A stretch of 64,000 bases of DNA from Aggregatibacter sp. 2125159857. Its GTDB lineage: Bacteria; Pseudomonadota; Gammaproteobacteria; Enterobacterales; Pasteurellaceae. The notes beneath the pieces were generated by a model that was not told the DNA's origin, did no database searches, and saw nothing but the letters and a program-made list of their open reading frames with translations. The stretch spans positions 620,001 through 684,000 of the forward strand of contig NZ_CP072548.1 of the NCBI RefSeq assembly GCF_017798005.1, in the 5' to 3' direction. The translations under genes and the position numbers were made by a program. Numbering within the stretch: the first letter of the stretch is position 1; the number at the start of each line of letters is the position of its first letter. Positions 37,780 to 51,074 of this stretch are shown piece by piece.

Positions 37780-37932
37780 GTAGCGTGAACATCCGAAAGG
37801 GTGAAATCACGTTCCGTGCGTGGTTTGTTCGTGCATCAAGATGCACGCTACATACGAAATCGTGAATACACGAAAGGGTTAAATAATGTTCCATGCGTGA
37901 TTGGTCGTGCATCAAGATGCACGCTACGTACT
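37780..37932. repeat. Two 76-bp tandem repeats with palindromic core
   Basis: Two imperfect units sit side by side after lon. Each ends with the palindrome GTGCATCAAGATGCAC (37831-37846 and 37907-37922; period 76) followed by GCTAC. The first unit starts with GTAGCGTG, complementary to the CACGCTAC ends, so the array could fold as a large hairpin. Units share CGAAAGGGT and GTTCC.TGCGTG. No coding capacity was seen. Confidence 0.7.
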
Positions 37933-37959
37933 GAGTTATAGGCGATTGCGGAGTAACTA

Positions 37960-38161
37960 GAGATTACGGATATTCGACAAATGATGCGAACGAAGGATGA
38001 GTTATATCACGAGCTTGGTCTTGATAATCCGGCATTAAGTCGTGATGCGCTGTTGCAGGCGATCAGTCAGCATATTGCGCTTTTTGGAACGCCCGATTCT
38101 TATTAACGGTAATAAAGCGAAAATAGGCCGCCCACCGGAAAGCGTGTTGACGATTTTATAG
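37960..38161 (+). pseudogene. C-terminal remnant of an ArsC/YfgD-family reductase, frameshifted
   Basis: The first frame reads DIRQMMRTKDELYHELGLDN through ISQHIALF, and after an apparent one-base insertion near 38088 the next frame reads ERPILINGNKAKIGRPPESV-LTIL and a stop at 38159-38161. This is the C-terminal half of the glutaredoxin-like ArsC family (about 116 residues in full). The N-terminal half, with the catalytic cysteine, is missing and replaced by the tandem repeats. A 41-residue product from 37981 would be non-functional. Confidence 0.75.
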
Positions 38162-38223
38162 GTGAAAAACAGGGAAAAGGAAAAAACAGATGCATTTTAG
38201 ACCGCACTTTATGTATAGAAGCT

Positions 38224-38817
38224 CTGACCTAATCTGATAAATCACAATAAAGTGAGAGTTTCCCCGTTTAGAATATGAGTGTCAAAATTAATCTAAACAA
38301 AAAGGAAAATCTCATATTTTATGAGAGCAATCCTCTTATTAAACACAAGACTGATTTACTTAATTTAGCCGAATAGTGGGGAACATCTCTTAATCCTGCC
38401 AAATTATGGCATGAATCGTGATACCTTTTATCGTTATCAATAATAAGTTTGGTTGCTGAAAAAGGTATTATTTTAAGTGAATCGCAAGTACAAGCCTTAG
38501 AGTGCAATAAAGAAGAGGTCAAACACCCATAACCCAATGGTACCTGCGAGCGTTTCCACAAAACGATTTTACAGGAGTTTTATCAGGATACCTTTAGAAA
38601 GCGAATTTATACGGATTTAGAGACATTACAAACAGACTTAGACGAATGGGTATTGTATTATAATTATCATTGTACCTATCAAGGTAAAATGTGTTATGTA
38701 AGAACACCGATGGAAACATTACTTGATGGAAAACGCATTTGAGCAGAAAAGAATCTAAGCTTAAATTAATCTGGCAGGCACGAGTTTTTTAAGTATGAGA
38801 TTGTCAGATTGGGTTTG
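38224..38817 (+). mobile_element. Degenerate IS481-type insertion sequence
   Basis: Terminal inverted repeats are visible: ACCTAATCTGATAA near 38227 and, inverted, ACCCAATCTGACAATC near 38799-38814. Between them a broken transposase frame can be read, with early stops after LLNLAE and after LWHES, and an in-frame C-terminal integrase piece: NGTCERFHKTILQEFY, then DEWVLYYNYHCTYQGKM and TPMETLLDGKR. The DDE core upstream is largely deleted. About 590 bases remain of an expected 1 kb or so, so the element is immobile. Confidence 0.7.
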
Positions 38818-38833
38818 ATTTTCTGCAAATAAA

Positions 38834-38872
38834 CCGCACTTTAATGTAATTTATTAAAGTGCGGCATTTTTT
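38834..38872. terminator. Inverted uptake-sequence terminator beyond rmuC
   Basis: CCGCACTTTAAT (38834-38845) pairs perfectly with ATTAAAGTGCGG (38853-38864) around seven bases, with Ts at 38867 onwards on the plus strand and an AT-rich run on the minus strand. It lies 12 bases past the rmuC stop and may act in both directions. Confidence 0.65.
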
Positions 38873-38883
38873 TGTACATTTTT

Positions 38884-40524
38884 CTATGTGCTTTCTAGGC
38901 TTTCTTTAGGTTCGTTCTCTGTTTTTTCTTTATTCAGCAACAACCGTTCCGTTTCAAAATCATGATGCAGCGGTTCGATATCGGGCATGGTTTTATTGGC
39001 TTTGGCAGAAAGTGCCTTAAAGCGTTCCACTTTGCCTATCAAGCCCTGTTGCCCTACGAGTGCCGTGACAGCACTGTTGTAGTGCGAACTGACGGTGGAA
39101 AGGCTGTTTCCCACTTTCGCCAAACGCTCCGCAAGTAAGCAGATTTGGTTGTAAATGTCGCCGGCTTTTTCGCTGATTTCACGCGCTTCCGCATTACCGC
39201 GTTCCACCCGCCACAGATTCGCCACCGTGCGTAAAATCGGCATCAGCGTGGTATGTGACACCATAATGACATTTTTGTCATAACCATAACCGAACAAACT
39301 CGGGTCCATTTTTAAGGCTTCAATGTAAGCGGGTTCCACGGCAATAAACATCAACACGAAATTCGGGCTACGTACGCCGATAAGGTTGCTGTAATCTTTA
39401 CGGGATAAGTCATCGATGTGATTACGCAATGCCTTAATATGCTCGCGCAGAAACGCCTGACGTTCTATTTCATCTTCAGCATTGACCGCACTTTCATAGG
39501 CGTTAAGCGACATTTTGCTGTCGATAATCAAATGTTTCTCATCCGGTAGGTTAAGAATAAAGTCGGGATAATTGCGTTTGCCCTCTTCGTTTTTGAAATG
39601 CGCCTGTGCCGTGTAATGTTCATTTTCCACCAAGCCGGCAGATTGCAACGCCCGCTCCAACTGCATTTCCCCCCAGTTACCAAGGGTTTTCTTTTCCCCT
39701 TTCAGAGCGGAAGTGAGGTTGTTCGCCTGCTGCGACATACTCAAACCGATTTCTAACACTTTCTTAATTTCCGCTTCCAAGCCCGCATTGCCTTTGAGGG
39801 ATTCCGAATGAATTTCATTCACCCGTTTTTGGAAACTCTCAATTTGCTCACGGAAAGGCTTTAACAGACTGTCCATCGACGCTTGATTCGTTTGCTGAAA
39901 ACGCTGGCTTTTCTCTTCCAAAATACGATTGGCGAGGTTTTGAAATTCCGTATTGAGCTGCTGTTTGGTTTGTTCAACATGTTGTTGCTGCTCGGCAAAA
40001 TGCTTTTCTTTTTCTGTTAACGTGGTTTTGAGTTCCGCCAGTTCCTGCGAAAGTGCGGTGTATTTTTCCGTTAAATTTGTCAGCGATTCTTCTTTGCGGA
40101 CAATCTGCGCTTGGCTTTGCGCGAGTTGTCCGCGCAAGCTGTCCGCCTGTGCCGATGCCACACCAAAACGTTCTTTCAGCGTCGTTATTTGTTCTGCAAT
40201 GGCAGAATGGCGCGCCTGTTCTTCATTTAATTCCGTTTGCAAATACTGTACTTTTTCATCCCGTTCGTTTAAGCGAATTTGTAGCCCATCCGCCGTGGTT
40301 TGCGCTTTCACTACCTCTTGTTCTAATTGATTTTTACGGGCAGTAACGGCATCAAACTTTTCTAATAACCGATTAAAATCCTCAATGTTTTTATTTAAAT
40401 CCTGTTGTAATTCCAAGCTATCCCGTTTCCGGCGCGCGCTGACAAAAAGCAAAATAAGGCAAAGCACGCCCAATGCGACGCAAACGCCCAATAACAGATT
40501 TAAATCAATATCCAATGCAAACAT
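38884..40524 (-). CDS. rmuC: DNA recombination protein RmuC
   Basis: RmuC limits recombination at inverted repeats. The 546-residue protein has an N-terminal membrane anchor (about residues 8-27), a long coiled coil (about 35-235) and the RmuC nuclease-like domain with GNWGEMQLERALQSAGL, YPDFILNLPDEKHLIIDSK and LMFIAVEPAYIEAL. The length and order are typical. Confidence 0.93.
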   Translation of the reverse strand: MFALDIDLNLLLGVCVALGVLCLILLFVSARRKRDSLELQQDLNKNIEDFNRLLEKFDAVTARKNQLEQEVVKAQTTADGLQIRLNERDEKVQYLQTELNEEQARHSAIAEQITTLKERFGVASAQADSLRGQLAQSQAQIVRKEESLTNLTEKYTALSQELAELKTTLTEKEKHFAEQQQHVEQTKQQLNTEFQNLANRILEEKSQRFQQTNQASMDSLLKPFREQIESFQKRVNEIHSESLKGNAGLEAEIKKVLEIGLSMSQQANNLTSALKGEKKTLGNWGEMQLERALQSAGLVENEHYTAQAHFKNEEGKRNYPDFILNLPDEKHLIIDSKMSLNAYESAVNAEDEIERQAFLREHIKALRNHIDDLSRKDYSNLIGVRSPNFVLMFIAVEPAYIEALKMDPSLFGYGYDKNVIMVSHTTLMPILRTVANLWRVERGNAEAREISEKAGDIYNQICLLAERLAKVGNSLSTVSSHYNSAVTALVGQQGLIGKVERFKALSAKANKTMPDIEPLHHDFETERLLLNKEKTENEPKESLEST

Positions 40525-40689
40525 GTTCCCTCCTGATATTCGGCGTTAGTATAAAGGAAATCCGCGGCCTTTGCCGACCTTTTGCTTTTTCATTTCGTGG
40601 GTGGCAAAAGGCGCAAAACTTGCGGTAGAATGGCGCTTGAAGCGTTTTAATATTTGTCGAGAAAAATCACCGCACTTTTAGGGCATGCT

Positions 40690-41238
40690 ATGAACCAACC
40701 TTTATTTCAACATACCAAACACGAGGAGCACTGCCCGCAGTGCGGTGCATTGTTGCAAATAAAGCAAGGCAAAAAAGGGCTGTTTCTCGGCTGTTCTGCC
40801 TATCCGCAATGTGATTATTTAAAACCGTTACAGGCCTCCAACGAACTAAAAACCCTTAAAATATTGGAACAAAACTGCCCCCAATGCGGCCATTTATTGG
40901 CGTTAAAACAAGGGCATTTCGGCATGTTTATTGGCTGTAGTAATTATCCGGAATGTCATTTTGTAGCGCATGAAGAAACGCCACAAAGCGAAGAAGAGAG
41001 CCTGCCTTGCCCGGAATGTAAAGAAGGGCAGTTAGTGGCGCGGCGTGGACGTGCCGGCAAGTTATTTTACGCCTGCAACCGTTTTCCGCATTGTAAGTTT
41101 TCCGTACCAAGTAAACCTTATTTAGTGGGTTGCCCGCAATGCCACGGCAATTTAGCCTTATTAAAAAAACAACAGGGCGAACAACGCACTTGGCAATGTG
41201 TGAATAAAACCTGCCGCCACATTTTTACGACCGAGTAA
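40690..41238 (+). CDS. yrdD: Topoisomerase-type C4 zinc-finger protein (YrdD)
   Basis: This is a 182-residue protein made of four zinc-finger-like modules related to the C-terminus of topoisomerase I: CPQC...[12 protein letters not shown]...[12 protein letters not shown]...ACNRFPHC and CPQC...QCVNKTC. There is no topoisomerase catalytic domain. I start at the ATG at 40690; an upstream TTG at 40654 runs through an uptake sequence and lacks family support. It heads yrdD-tsaC-aroE, the same order as in E. coli. Confidence 0.85.
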   Translation: MNQPLFQHTKHEEHCPQCGALLQIKQGKKGLFLGCSAYPQCDYLKPLQASNELKTLKILEQNCPQCGHLLALKQGHFGMFIGCSNYPECHFVAHEETPQSEEESLPCPECKEGQLVARRGRAGKLFYACNRFPHCKFSVPSKPYLVGCPQCHGNLALLKKQQGEQRTWQCVNKTCRHIFTTE

Positions 41239-41242
41239 CCTC

Positions 41243-41794
41243 ATGAATTTACAAGAGATTGTTAACCATTTAAAAAATCAGCAAGTCGTTGCCTACCCTA
41301 CCGAGGCGGTTTTCGGCTTAGGTTGTAATCCAAACAGCCAAAATGCGGTGGAAAATTTACTGGTTTTAAAACAGCGCCCGATGTCAAAAGGGCTAATTTT
41401 AATTGCGTCGAGCTTGGATTTTTTATTGCCTTTTATAGATGAAAGCCGTTTGATGGAAGAACATTGGCAGCGCTTAAGCTCTAAATATGATCGGCCAACG
41501 ACATGGGTCGTACCGGCAAAAACAACGACACCCAAATTTCTTACCGGCGATTTTAACAGTATTGCGGTGCGCATCAGCCAACACCCTGCCGTTAAGCTGT
41601 TATGCGAACAGGCAGGCTTTGCACTCACCTCCACCAGCGCCAACTTAACCGGACAGCCACCTTGCCGCACAGCACAAGAAGTGACACAGCAATTCGGCAC
41701 GAATTTCCCGGTGCTGGATATGCCTGTGGGCGGCGCGGTAAACCCATCCGAAATTCGCGACATTTTCACCAACCAAGTTTTTCGTCAAGGATAA
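41243..41794 (+). CDS. tsaC: Threonylcarbamoyl-AMP synthase
   Basis: TsaC makes threonylcarbamoyl-AMP from threonine, bicarbonate and ATP for the t6A37 modification of tRNA. The 183-residue protein shows the YrdC fold: [32 protein letters not shown] with the KxR/SxN nucleotide site, and [10 protein letters not shown]. It lacks the Sua5 C-terminal domain. It starts five bases after yrdD and three bases before aroE. Confidence 0.94.
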   Translation: MNLQEIVNHLKNQQVVAYPTEAVFGLGCNPNSQNAVENLLVLKQRPMSKGLILIASSLDFLLPFIDESRLMEEHWQRLSSKYDRPTTWVVPAKTTTPKFLTGDFNSIAVRISQHPAVKLLCEQAGFALTSTSANLTGQPPCRTAQEVTQQFGTNFPVLDMPVGGAVNPSEIRDIFTNQVFRQG

Positions 41795-42598
<804 letters not shown>

Positions 42599-42600
42599 GG

Positions 42601-43473
42601 CTATTGGCGCGTTTTCGCTTGTAGAATGCCATCCGTGATAATCAAAAGCATGGCAAGGACCAAACAAATAAACAACGGATAGCTTTGCGAATCAATTTCT
42701 TCACCGATTAACAAAGAAACCCCCACCATCAAGCAAGGCTCTACATAACCAAGTAAGCCCAACAAATTCATCGGCAAATAATTGCTGGCAAGAATATAAG
42801 AATTAAGCGCCGTGCCGCTAATTAAACCGAGCAGTAGCAATAAAACCAAAATATTCGGATTACTTTGTTGTACTTGGGCAATATCAACTTGCCAGGCGAA
42901 GTAAATACAAAATGGCAAAAGAGTCAACATTTCTAAGAAGAATGCCGCAAGATCGGTGATTTTCCACATTCGACGTACCACAAAATAAGAGGTATATCCC
43001 ACGCAAATTACCAATGCTTCCCAAGAAATTTCCCCTTTTAAAGCGATGTTGGAAATGACCCCCACGGCAGCAATCAATACGGCTAAAAACTTAATGCGCG
43101 AAACCCGTTCTTTAAAAATAATTCGCGCTGCCGCCACCATCACTAAAGGCAGCAATAAATAACCGAAAGAAACACTCAACGAGCTACCATTATTAGGTGC
43201 CCACAAAAATAGCCACATTTGAAAGCCCATTAAGGCACTGGTGAAGATAAACGCCAAGATAAAGTGCGGTCGTTCTTGAATGCGTTTTAAATGCGCGATG
43301 AGTGCTGCTTTCTGCTTAAATAACACCACGGCAGCCGCGACAAAAGGCAAGGTAAAAACAATGCGATAGCCGAAAATATCCGTTCCGCTCAAAGGCAACA
43401 GCAAGGTAGAAAAATAATACATGTAGCCGAACAACAAAGAGGCAAATAATGAAAACGCGACGCCTTTTAGCAT
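42601..43473 (-). CDS. rarD: RarD-type EamA permease
   Basis: This is an inner-membrane protein of the drug/metabolite transporter superfamily, 290 residues with ten hydrophobic segments. The N-terminus KGVAFSLFASLLFGYMYYFST and the SLSVSFGYLLLPLVMV segment are RarD-like. Substrate is unknown; the family's chloramphenicol link is weak. It ends beside aroE. ilvY lies just upstream, on the same strand. Confidence 0.82.
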   Translation of the reverse strand: MLKGVAFSLFASLLFGYMYYFSTLLLPLSGTDIFGYRIVFTLPFVAAAVVLFKQKAALIAHLKRIQERPHFILAFIFTSALMGFQMWLFLWAPNNGSSLSVSFGYLLLPLVMVAAARIIFKERVSRIKFLAVLIAAVGVISNIALKGEISWEALVICVGYTSYFVVRRMWKITDLAAFFLEMLTLLPFCIYFAWQVDIAQVQQSNPNILVLLLLLGLISGTALNSYILASNYLPMNLLGLLGYVEPCLMVGVSLLIGEEIDSQSYPLFICLVLAMLLIITDGILQAKTRQ

Positions 43474-43500
43474 AAAAACTCCTTAAATTATGACCGCACT

Positions 43501-44379
43501 TTACTCCAACAACTGCCAAAATGCACGCACTAAAGGGCGTTCCAAGGCAGGTTTTAAAGCACACACGCCGAGTTCAAAAGGCGCAATCGGCACATCCAAC
43601 TGCAAGGTAGAAATTTGGCTGTTCAACGGGCTATTTTTAATCACCACATCGGGCAATAAGGCTAAACCACACCCGAGTGCCACCATGGACACAATGCCTT
43701 CGTGCCCCGCCACGGTGCCATAGATTTTCGGGTGTTTAATGCTTTTTTGTTTAAACCATTCTTCGACCCGCTGTCGAGCCATGCCATCTAACGGCAAAAT
43801 GAAGGGAACTTGCTGCCAATTGATAGGTTCTTGCTGTAATAACTGCGTCGCCGAACATGCCACACGAGGCGCAATCATCGACAACGCAATATCATCGATA
43901 TAATGAAACGTCACCGCACTCGGCAATATCGGCGGTTTCCCCGCCAACGCCAAATCCACCTGCTGCGCCTGCACCAAATGTACCGCCTGCGCCGGATCGC
44001 CTGTGGTCAGTTGAATTTCCACTTTCGGATAATGCGCACGGAATTTCTCCAAAATCCCCGGCAAATGGCTATACGCCGCCGTCACCGAGCAATACAGCTT
44101 GAGCTCCCCGCTAAGCTCTTCCTCTTGGGTATGCAACTGCTGTTGAAACAGCATCCAATTCTGCCACTGCTGCTGTGCAAAGGCCAAAAACACCTCACCA
44201 TTCGGCGTCAACGACACCTGGCGATTATCCCGCCACAAAAGCTGTTGCCCCAATTCCTCTTCGATTTTTTGAATTTGGCGGGACAAGGTTGATGGCGACA
44301 TGTGGTGCAACGCCGCCGTTTTGGCGAAGTTTTGAGTTTGGGTGAGGGTGATGAAGATTTTGAGATCGGTAAAAGTCAT
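43501..44379 (-). CDS. ilvY: LysR-type activator of ilvC
   Basis: IlvY senses acetohydroxy acids and activates ilvC. The 292-residue protein has an N-terminal winged helix (residues 1-60, FAKTAALHHMSPSTLSRQIQ recognition region) and a LysR co-inducer domain. I use the ATG at 44379 (MTFTDLKIFITL, family start). Its position divergent from ilvC supports the name, although the gap (about 720 bases) is far longer than in E. coli because repeat elements lie between. Confidence 0.88.
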   Translation of the reverse strand: MTFTDLKIFITLTQTQNFAKTAALHHMSPSTLSRQIQKIEEELGQQLLWRDNRQVSLTPNGEVFLAFAQQQWQNWMLFQQQLHTQEEELSGELKLYCSVTAAYSHLPGILEKFRAHYPKVEIQLTTGDPAQAVHLVQAQQVDLALAGKPPILPSAVTFHYIDDIALSMIAPRVACSATQLLQQEPINWQQVPFILPLDGMARQRVEEWFKQKSIKHPKIYGTVAGHEGIVSMVALGCGLALLPDVVIKNSPLNSQISTLQLDVPIAPFELGVCALKPALERPLVRAFWQLLE

Positions 44380-44445
44380 GATATTTGTTTTATTTAAGTT
44401 TGATTTGGGTTTCGTACTCAACGTCGTTGAGTACGAGTTCATTTT

Positions 44446-44615
44446 CTTTGCTTGCCCAAAGAAAACGAACCAAAAGAAAAGGCACCCCGGATAATCCGCT
44501 TATCCTTATTTCAATGCAATTTTCTTAACGCAAAATTTCGAACTCGCTTCGCTCAAACAAAGCGAAATTTAGCTAAAAATTGCCTTTCCATAAGAGCGTC
44601 TTACACGGGGACCCA
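44446..44615 (+). repeat. Intergenic repeat element, unit 1
   Basis: This begins TTTCTTTGCTTGCCCAAAG, has GGCACCCC, an inner AAATTTCGAACTCGC...GCTCAAAC hairpin-forming core, and ends near GGGGACCCAT. The same string of landmarks recurs in reverse at 44728-44930. Short open frames over it are by-products, not genes. Confidence 0.55.
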
Positions 44616-44727
44616 TTTTTCCGAGCATCATTCTAAAAATACGATCGATTTTAAAATCGTTATTTCAAATAAAAACACTTAAAAAATTAACCGCACTTTA
44701 ACGCTAATAATACTCGGACAAATTGAG

Positions 44728-44930
44728 GGCCCCATCTGAACCGCCTGAGCGACTTGTCATTTTTAGGAAATTTTCGCCTGTTTGAGCCGCTTGCGGCGAG
44801 TTCGAAAATTTCCGTTAAAAAAATTACAATCAAGCGAAGAACAGCTGTGAAGCTGGGGTGTGCTTTCTTTTTGCCTACTTTTACTTTGCACAAGCAAAGA
44901 AAAAGTAGGTCGCCGTCAGGCGAAATTCTG
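44728..44930 (-). repeat. Intergenic repeat element, unit 2 (inverted copy)
   Basis: Read on the minus strand it shows, in order, TTTCTTTGCTTGTGCAAAG, GCACACCCC, AAATTTTCGAACTCGC...GCGGCTCAAAC and GGGGCCC, the same plan as unit 1 with diverged bases. The inner core folds as a stem (GCCGCTTGCGGC). The region from unit 2 to ilvC ends in the ilvC promoter. Confidence 0.55.
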
Positions 44931-45029
44931 ACGATTTTTGCAAAAGAAAGAAGGTCGCCATCGGCGAAACCGATTCTTCTAAATGTAGATAATTGCAAAA
45001 ATCGCAACATAAAATCCCAATAATATCAC

Positions 45030-45057
45030 TTTACGCAACACCAAAACACCCTATAAT
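45030..45057 (+). promoter_or_regulatory. Probable promoter of ilvC
   Basis: TTTACG (45030-45035) and perfect TATAAT (45052-45057) are 16 bases apart, with transcription expected near 45064 and AAGGAAA before the ATG at 45101. A poor -35 fits an activator-dependent (IlvY) promoter. Confidence 0.55.
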
Positions 45058-45100
45058 CACCCAAACCTAAACAAACACTCCCACACAAAAGGAAAACATC

Positions 45101-46579
45101 ATGGCTAATTATTTCAACACGTTAAACTTACGCCAACAATTAGACCAACTCGGTCGTTGCCGTTTTATGGATCGCAGTGAGTTCGCAACTGAAGCAGATT
45201 TCTTGAAAGGCAAGAAAATCGTGATCGTAGGTTGCGGTGCACAAGGGTTAAACCAAGGGTTAAATATGCGTGATTCTGGTCTAGACATCAGCTACGCATT
45301 ACGTCCCGAAGCCATCGCAGAAAAACGTGCGTCATTCCAACGTGCCAGTGAAAATGGTTTTAAAGTGGGCACTTATGAAGAACTGATTCCAAAAGCCGAC
45401 CTAGTCATTAACCTCACCCCAGACAAACAACATTCCAAAGTCGTTGCTGATGTGATGCCGTTGATGAAAAAAGGCGCGGTATTGGGCTATTCCCACGGTT
45501 TAAACATTGTTGAAGTGGGCGAGCAAATCCGTCCTGACATCACCGTCGTAATGGTGGCACCAAAATGCCCGGGTACAGAAGTTCGTGAAGAATACAAACG
45601 TGGTTTTGGCGTGCCTACATTAATTGCCGTGCACCCGGAAAATGACCCACAAGGCGAAGGGTTAGAAATTGCTAAAGCTTGGGCGGCGGCAACCGGTGGT
45701 CATCGTGCAGGCGTGTTGGAATCCTCTTTCGTGGCGGAAGTCAAATCCGACTTAATGGGTGAACAAACCATCCTTTGCGGTATGTTGCAAGCAGGTTCTC
45801 TCATTTGCTACGACAAATTAGTGGCTGACGGCAAAGATCCGGCTTATGCGGGCAAATTAGTGCAATACGGTTGGGAAACCATCACCGAAGCCTTAAAACA
45901 AGGCGGTATCACGTTGATGATGGATCGCTTATCCAACAGCGCAAAATTGCGTGCGTTCGAGTTAGCAGAACAAATCAAAGAAGAATTGGCGTTCTTATTT
46001 GCCAAACACATGGACGATATCATCAGCGGCGAATTCTCCCGTGTGATGATGGAAGACTGGGCAAACGGCGATGCCAACCTCTTAAAATGGCGTGAAGAAA
46101 CCGGCAAAACCGCTTTTGAAAACGCACCGAAATATGAGGGCAAAATCAGCGAGCAAGAATATTTCGACCATGGCGTGTTAATGATTGCGATGGTGAAAGC
46201 CGGTGTGGAATTGGCATTCGATACCATGGTGGCCAGTGGCATTTACGAAGAATCCGCTTACTACGAGTCCTTACACGAATTGCCGTTAATCGCCAACACG
46301 ATTGCGCGTAAACGTTTATATGAAATGAATGTGGTGATTTCCGACACGGCAGAATACGGTAACTACTTATTTGCTAACGTTGCCGGCCCGATTATGCAAA
46401 AAGCATTGGTGCCGACTTTACGCAAAGGCGATATCGGCGAACCGACACCAACCGTGGAAATCGACAACATCACTTTACGCGATGTGAACGATGAAATCCG
46501 CAATCACCCAGTAGAATTAATCGGTCAAGAATTGCGTGGTTACATGAAAGATATGAAACGCGTTTCATTGCAAGGTTAA
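45101..46579 (+). CDS. ilvC: Ketol-acid reductoisomerase (NADP+)
   Basis: IlvC converts acetolactate and acetohydroxybutyrate to dihydroxy acids in valine, leucine and isoleucine synthesis. The 492-residue protein is the long class II form (E. coli 491) with a duplicated knotted C-terminal domain. The Rossmann loop is [20 protein letters not shown], and magnesium-binding acids lie in [19 protein letters not shown]. It starts [14 protein letters not shown] as usual and has its own terminator. Confidence 0.96.
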   Translation: MANYFNTLNLRQQLDQLGRCRFMDRSEFATEADFLKGKKIVIVGCGAQGLNQGLNMRDSGLDISYALRPEAIAEKRASFQRASENGFKVGTYEELIPKADLVINLTPDKQHSKVVADVMPLMKKGAVLGYSHGLNIVEVGEQIRPDITVVMVAPKCPGTEVREEYKRGFGVPTLIAVHPENDPQGEGLEIAKAWAAATGGHRAGVLESSFVAEVKSDLMGEQTILCGMLQAGSLICYDKLVADGKDPAYAGKLVQYGWETITEALKQGGITLMMDRLSNSAKLRAFELAEQIKEELAFLFAKHMDDIISGEFSRVMMEDWANGDANLLKWREETGKTAFENAPKYEGKISEQEYFDHGVLMIAMVKAGVELAFDTMVASGIYEESAYYESLHELPLIANTIARKRLYEMNVVISDTAEYGNYLFANVAGPIMQKALVPTLRKGDIGEPTPTVEIDNITLRDVNDEIRNHPVELIGQELRGYMKDMKRVSLQG

Positions 46580-46599
46580 TGGAAATATTCATAATGTAA

Positions 46600-46626
46600 A
46601 AAAGCCGGCGATATTGCCGGCTTTTC
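46600..46626 (+). terminator. Terminator of ilvC
   Basis: AAAAGCCGGC (46600-46609) pairs with GCCGGCTTTT (46616-46625). Symmetric A and T runs let it work for gyrB on the other strand too. Confidence 0.85.
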
Positions 46627-46664
46627 TATGCTTGTGTGAACAGGATAAAACGCAATAGGCTGTT

Positions 46665-49148
<2,484 letters not shown>

Positions 49149-49181
49149 CTAAACATAACTGCACTTAAACGGTACTTAGAC

Positions 49182-51074
49182 TTATTCGGTTGCGCGGGCA
49201 TTTTTATGTTCGCGGATTAAAGACAGAAACGCTTGTCCGAAACGTTCCAATTTAATCGTACCGACACCGTTAATTTGCAACATCTCAATATTGCTAACCG
49301 GTTGGTACTGCGCCATTTCTTGCAAAGTCGCATCGTTAAACACGATATACGGGGGAATGTTTTCCTTATCGGCAATTTGCTTACGCAAGAAGCGCAAACG
49401 TGCAAATAAATCTTTGTCGTAAGAACCGACCGCACTTTTGTGCATCATCACAGTGGTAACGATAGACGATAGACGTGGCGTTGCCAATTCCAACGGCATC
49501 TCTCCCCGCAAAATCGGCTTGGCGTTTTCTGTGAGCTGTAACGTATTGCCATACTCGCCAATGATTTGGCGAACTAAGCCCAAATGAATGAGCTGACGCA
49601 ACACGGACTGCCAGTATTCCGTGCTGTGTTCTTTGCCAATGCCGTACACACTCAGTTGGTCGTGTTGCTGATCACGAATTTTCTGATTATTCATGCCACG
49701 CAAGACGGCAATGACATAATGAGCACCATAACATTGACCGGTACGATAAATTGTCGACATGATTTTTTGTGCGTCCAACAACCCATCGTATTTTTTCGGT
49801 GGATCGAGACAAATATCGCAGTTTTGACAGGCTGTTTGACGATGTTCGCCGAAATAATTCAATAAGACCAAACGGCGGCAGGTTTGGCTTTCGGCAAATT
49901 CGCCGATGGCTTGCAATTTATGCTGTTCAATTTGGCGTTGTGGCGTTTCCGGCTTTTCCATCAACATTTTGTTCAGCCACACATAATCCGCCGGATCGTA
50001 AAACAACACCGCCTCCGCCGGCAAATCGTCACGCCCTGCACGGCCGGTTTCTTGATAGTAGGATTCAATGCTACGCGGTAAATCAAAATGTGCCACAAAA
50101 CGCACGTTAGATTTATTGATCCCCATGCCGAAGGCGATCGTCGCCACCACCACTTGGATGTTGTCCCGCTGAAAATCCCGTTGTACCTTTTCCCGTAAGC
50201 TATTTTCCATGCCCGCATGATACGCCGCCGCCCGCACGCCTTTGTTACACAGCGTTTCCGCAATGCGTTCCACCTTATTGCGGCTGTTGCAATAAACAAT
50301 GCCGCTTTTGCCTTTTTGGGCGAGCACGAAACGACAAAGCTGTTCCATCGGCTTAAATTTTTCCACTAAAGTGTAACGAATATTTGGGCGATCAAAACTG
50401 CCCACATGAAAGTGCGGTCGATTTAGCCGGAGATTTTGCAGAATATCTTGTTGCGTTGTGGGATCTGCCGTGGCTGTCAGCGCCATAATCGGCACGTTCG
50501 GGAAACTGCCTTTTAAACCGCCAAGTTGGGTATATTCAGGGCGAAAATCGTGCCCCCATTGGGAAATGCAGTGCGCCTCGTCGATAGCAATAAAGCTGAC
50601 GTTGCAATGAGAAATAAATTGGAAAAAGCTGTTGGTCATGACTTTTTCCGGAGATAAATACAATAATTTTAACTGGCCGGAAATTGCCCTATTTTGCACC
50701 TGTTGCTGTTCTTCAAAGGTTTGCGAGGAGTTTAAATAATCCGCTTCTACGCCGCTGGCACGAAGCTGATCCACCTGGTCTTTCATTAAAGAAATCAACG
50801 GCGAAACCACCAAGGTCATTCCGTCAAAACACAACGCAGGAATTTGATAGCACAACGATTTTCCCGTGCCTGTCGCCATAATGACCAAACAGTCTTGCCC
50901 ATTTAGCGCCGCATGAATAATCTCTTGTTGACCTTTGCGGAAAGATTGATAACCGAAAACGGAATGTAAAACATCCAATGCGGTGGAAGAAAGTGCAGTG
51001 AGATTTTCCGGCGATTTATCGGAAAAATTCACCGCACTTTGTTGAAGGGATGAAGATGGGGCTAAAACGGACAT
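49182..51074 (-). CDS. recQ: ATP-dependent DNA helicase RecQ
   Basis: RecQ unwinds DNA 3' to 5' in RecF-pathway recombination. The 630-residue protein has Walker [15 protein letters not shown], the DEAH box [15 protein letters not shown], the helicase C half ending QETGRAGRD, the zinc-binding RQC domain (cysteines in QTCR...CQNCDICLD), and a C-terminal HRDC domain. Its start overlaps the cyaY stop by one base, so the two are coupled. Confidence 0.96.
   Translation of the reverse strand: MSVLAPSSSLQQSAVNFSDKSPENLTALSSTALDVLHSVFGYQSFRKGQQEIIHAALNGQDCLVIMATGTGKSLCYQIPALCFDGMTLVVSPLISLMKDQVDQLRASGVEADYLNSSQTFEEQQQVQNRAISGQLKLLYLSPEKVMTNSFFQFISHCNVSFIAIDEAHCISQWGHDFRPEYTQLGGLKGSFPNVPIMALTATADPTTQQDILQNLRLNRPHFHVGSFDRPNIRYTLVEKFKPMEQLCRFVLAQKGKSGIVYCNSRNKVERIAETLCNKGVRAAAYHAGMENSLREKVQRDFQRDNIQVVVATIAFGMGINKSNVRFVAHFDLPRSIESYYQETGRAGRDDLPAEAVLFYDPADYVWLNKMLMEKPETPQRQIEQHKLQAIGEFAESQTCRRLVLLNYFGEHRQTACQNCDICLDPPKKYDGLLDAQKIMSTIYRTGQCYGAHYVIAVLRGMNNQKIRDQQHDQLSVYGIGKEHSTEYWQSVLRQLIHLGLVRQIIGEYGNTLQLTENAKPILRGEMPLELATPRLSSIVTTVMMHKSAVGSYDKDLFARLRFLRKQIADKENIPPYIVFNDATLQEMAQYQPVSNIEMLQINGVGTIKLERFGQAFLSLIREHKNARATE

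Noticed and set aside
44452..45023. Two or three short open frames between ilvY and ilvC
   Set aside because: They lie on the inverted repeat elements and translate to non-globular, basic sequence typical of such repeats.
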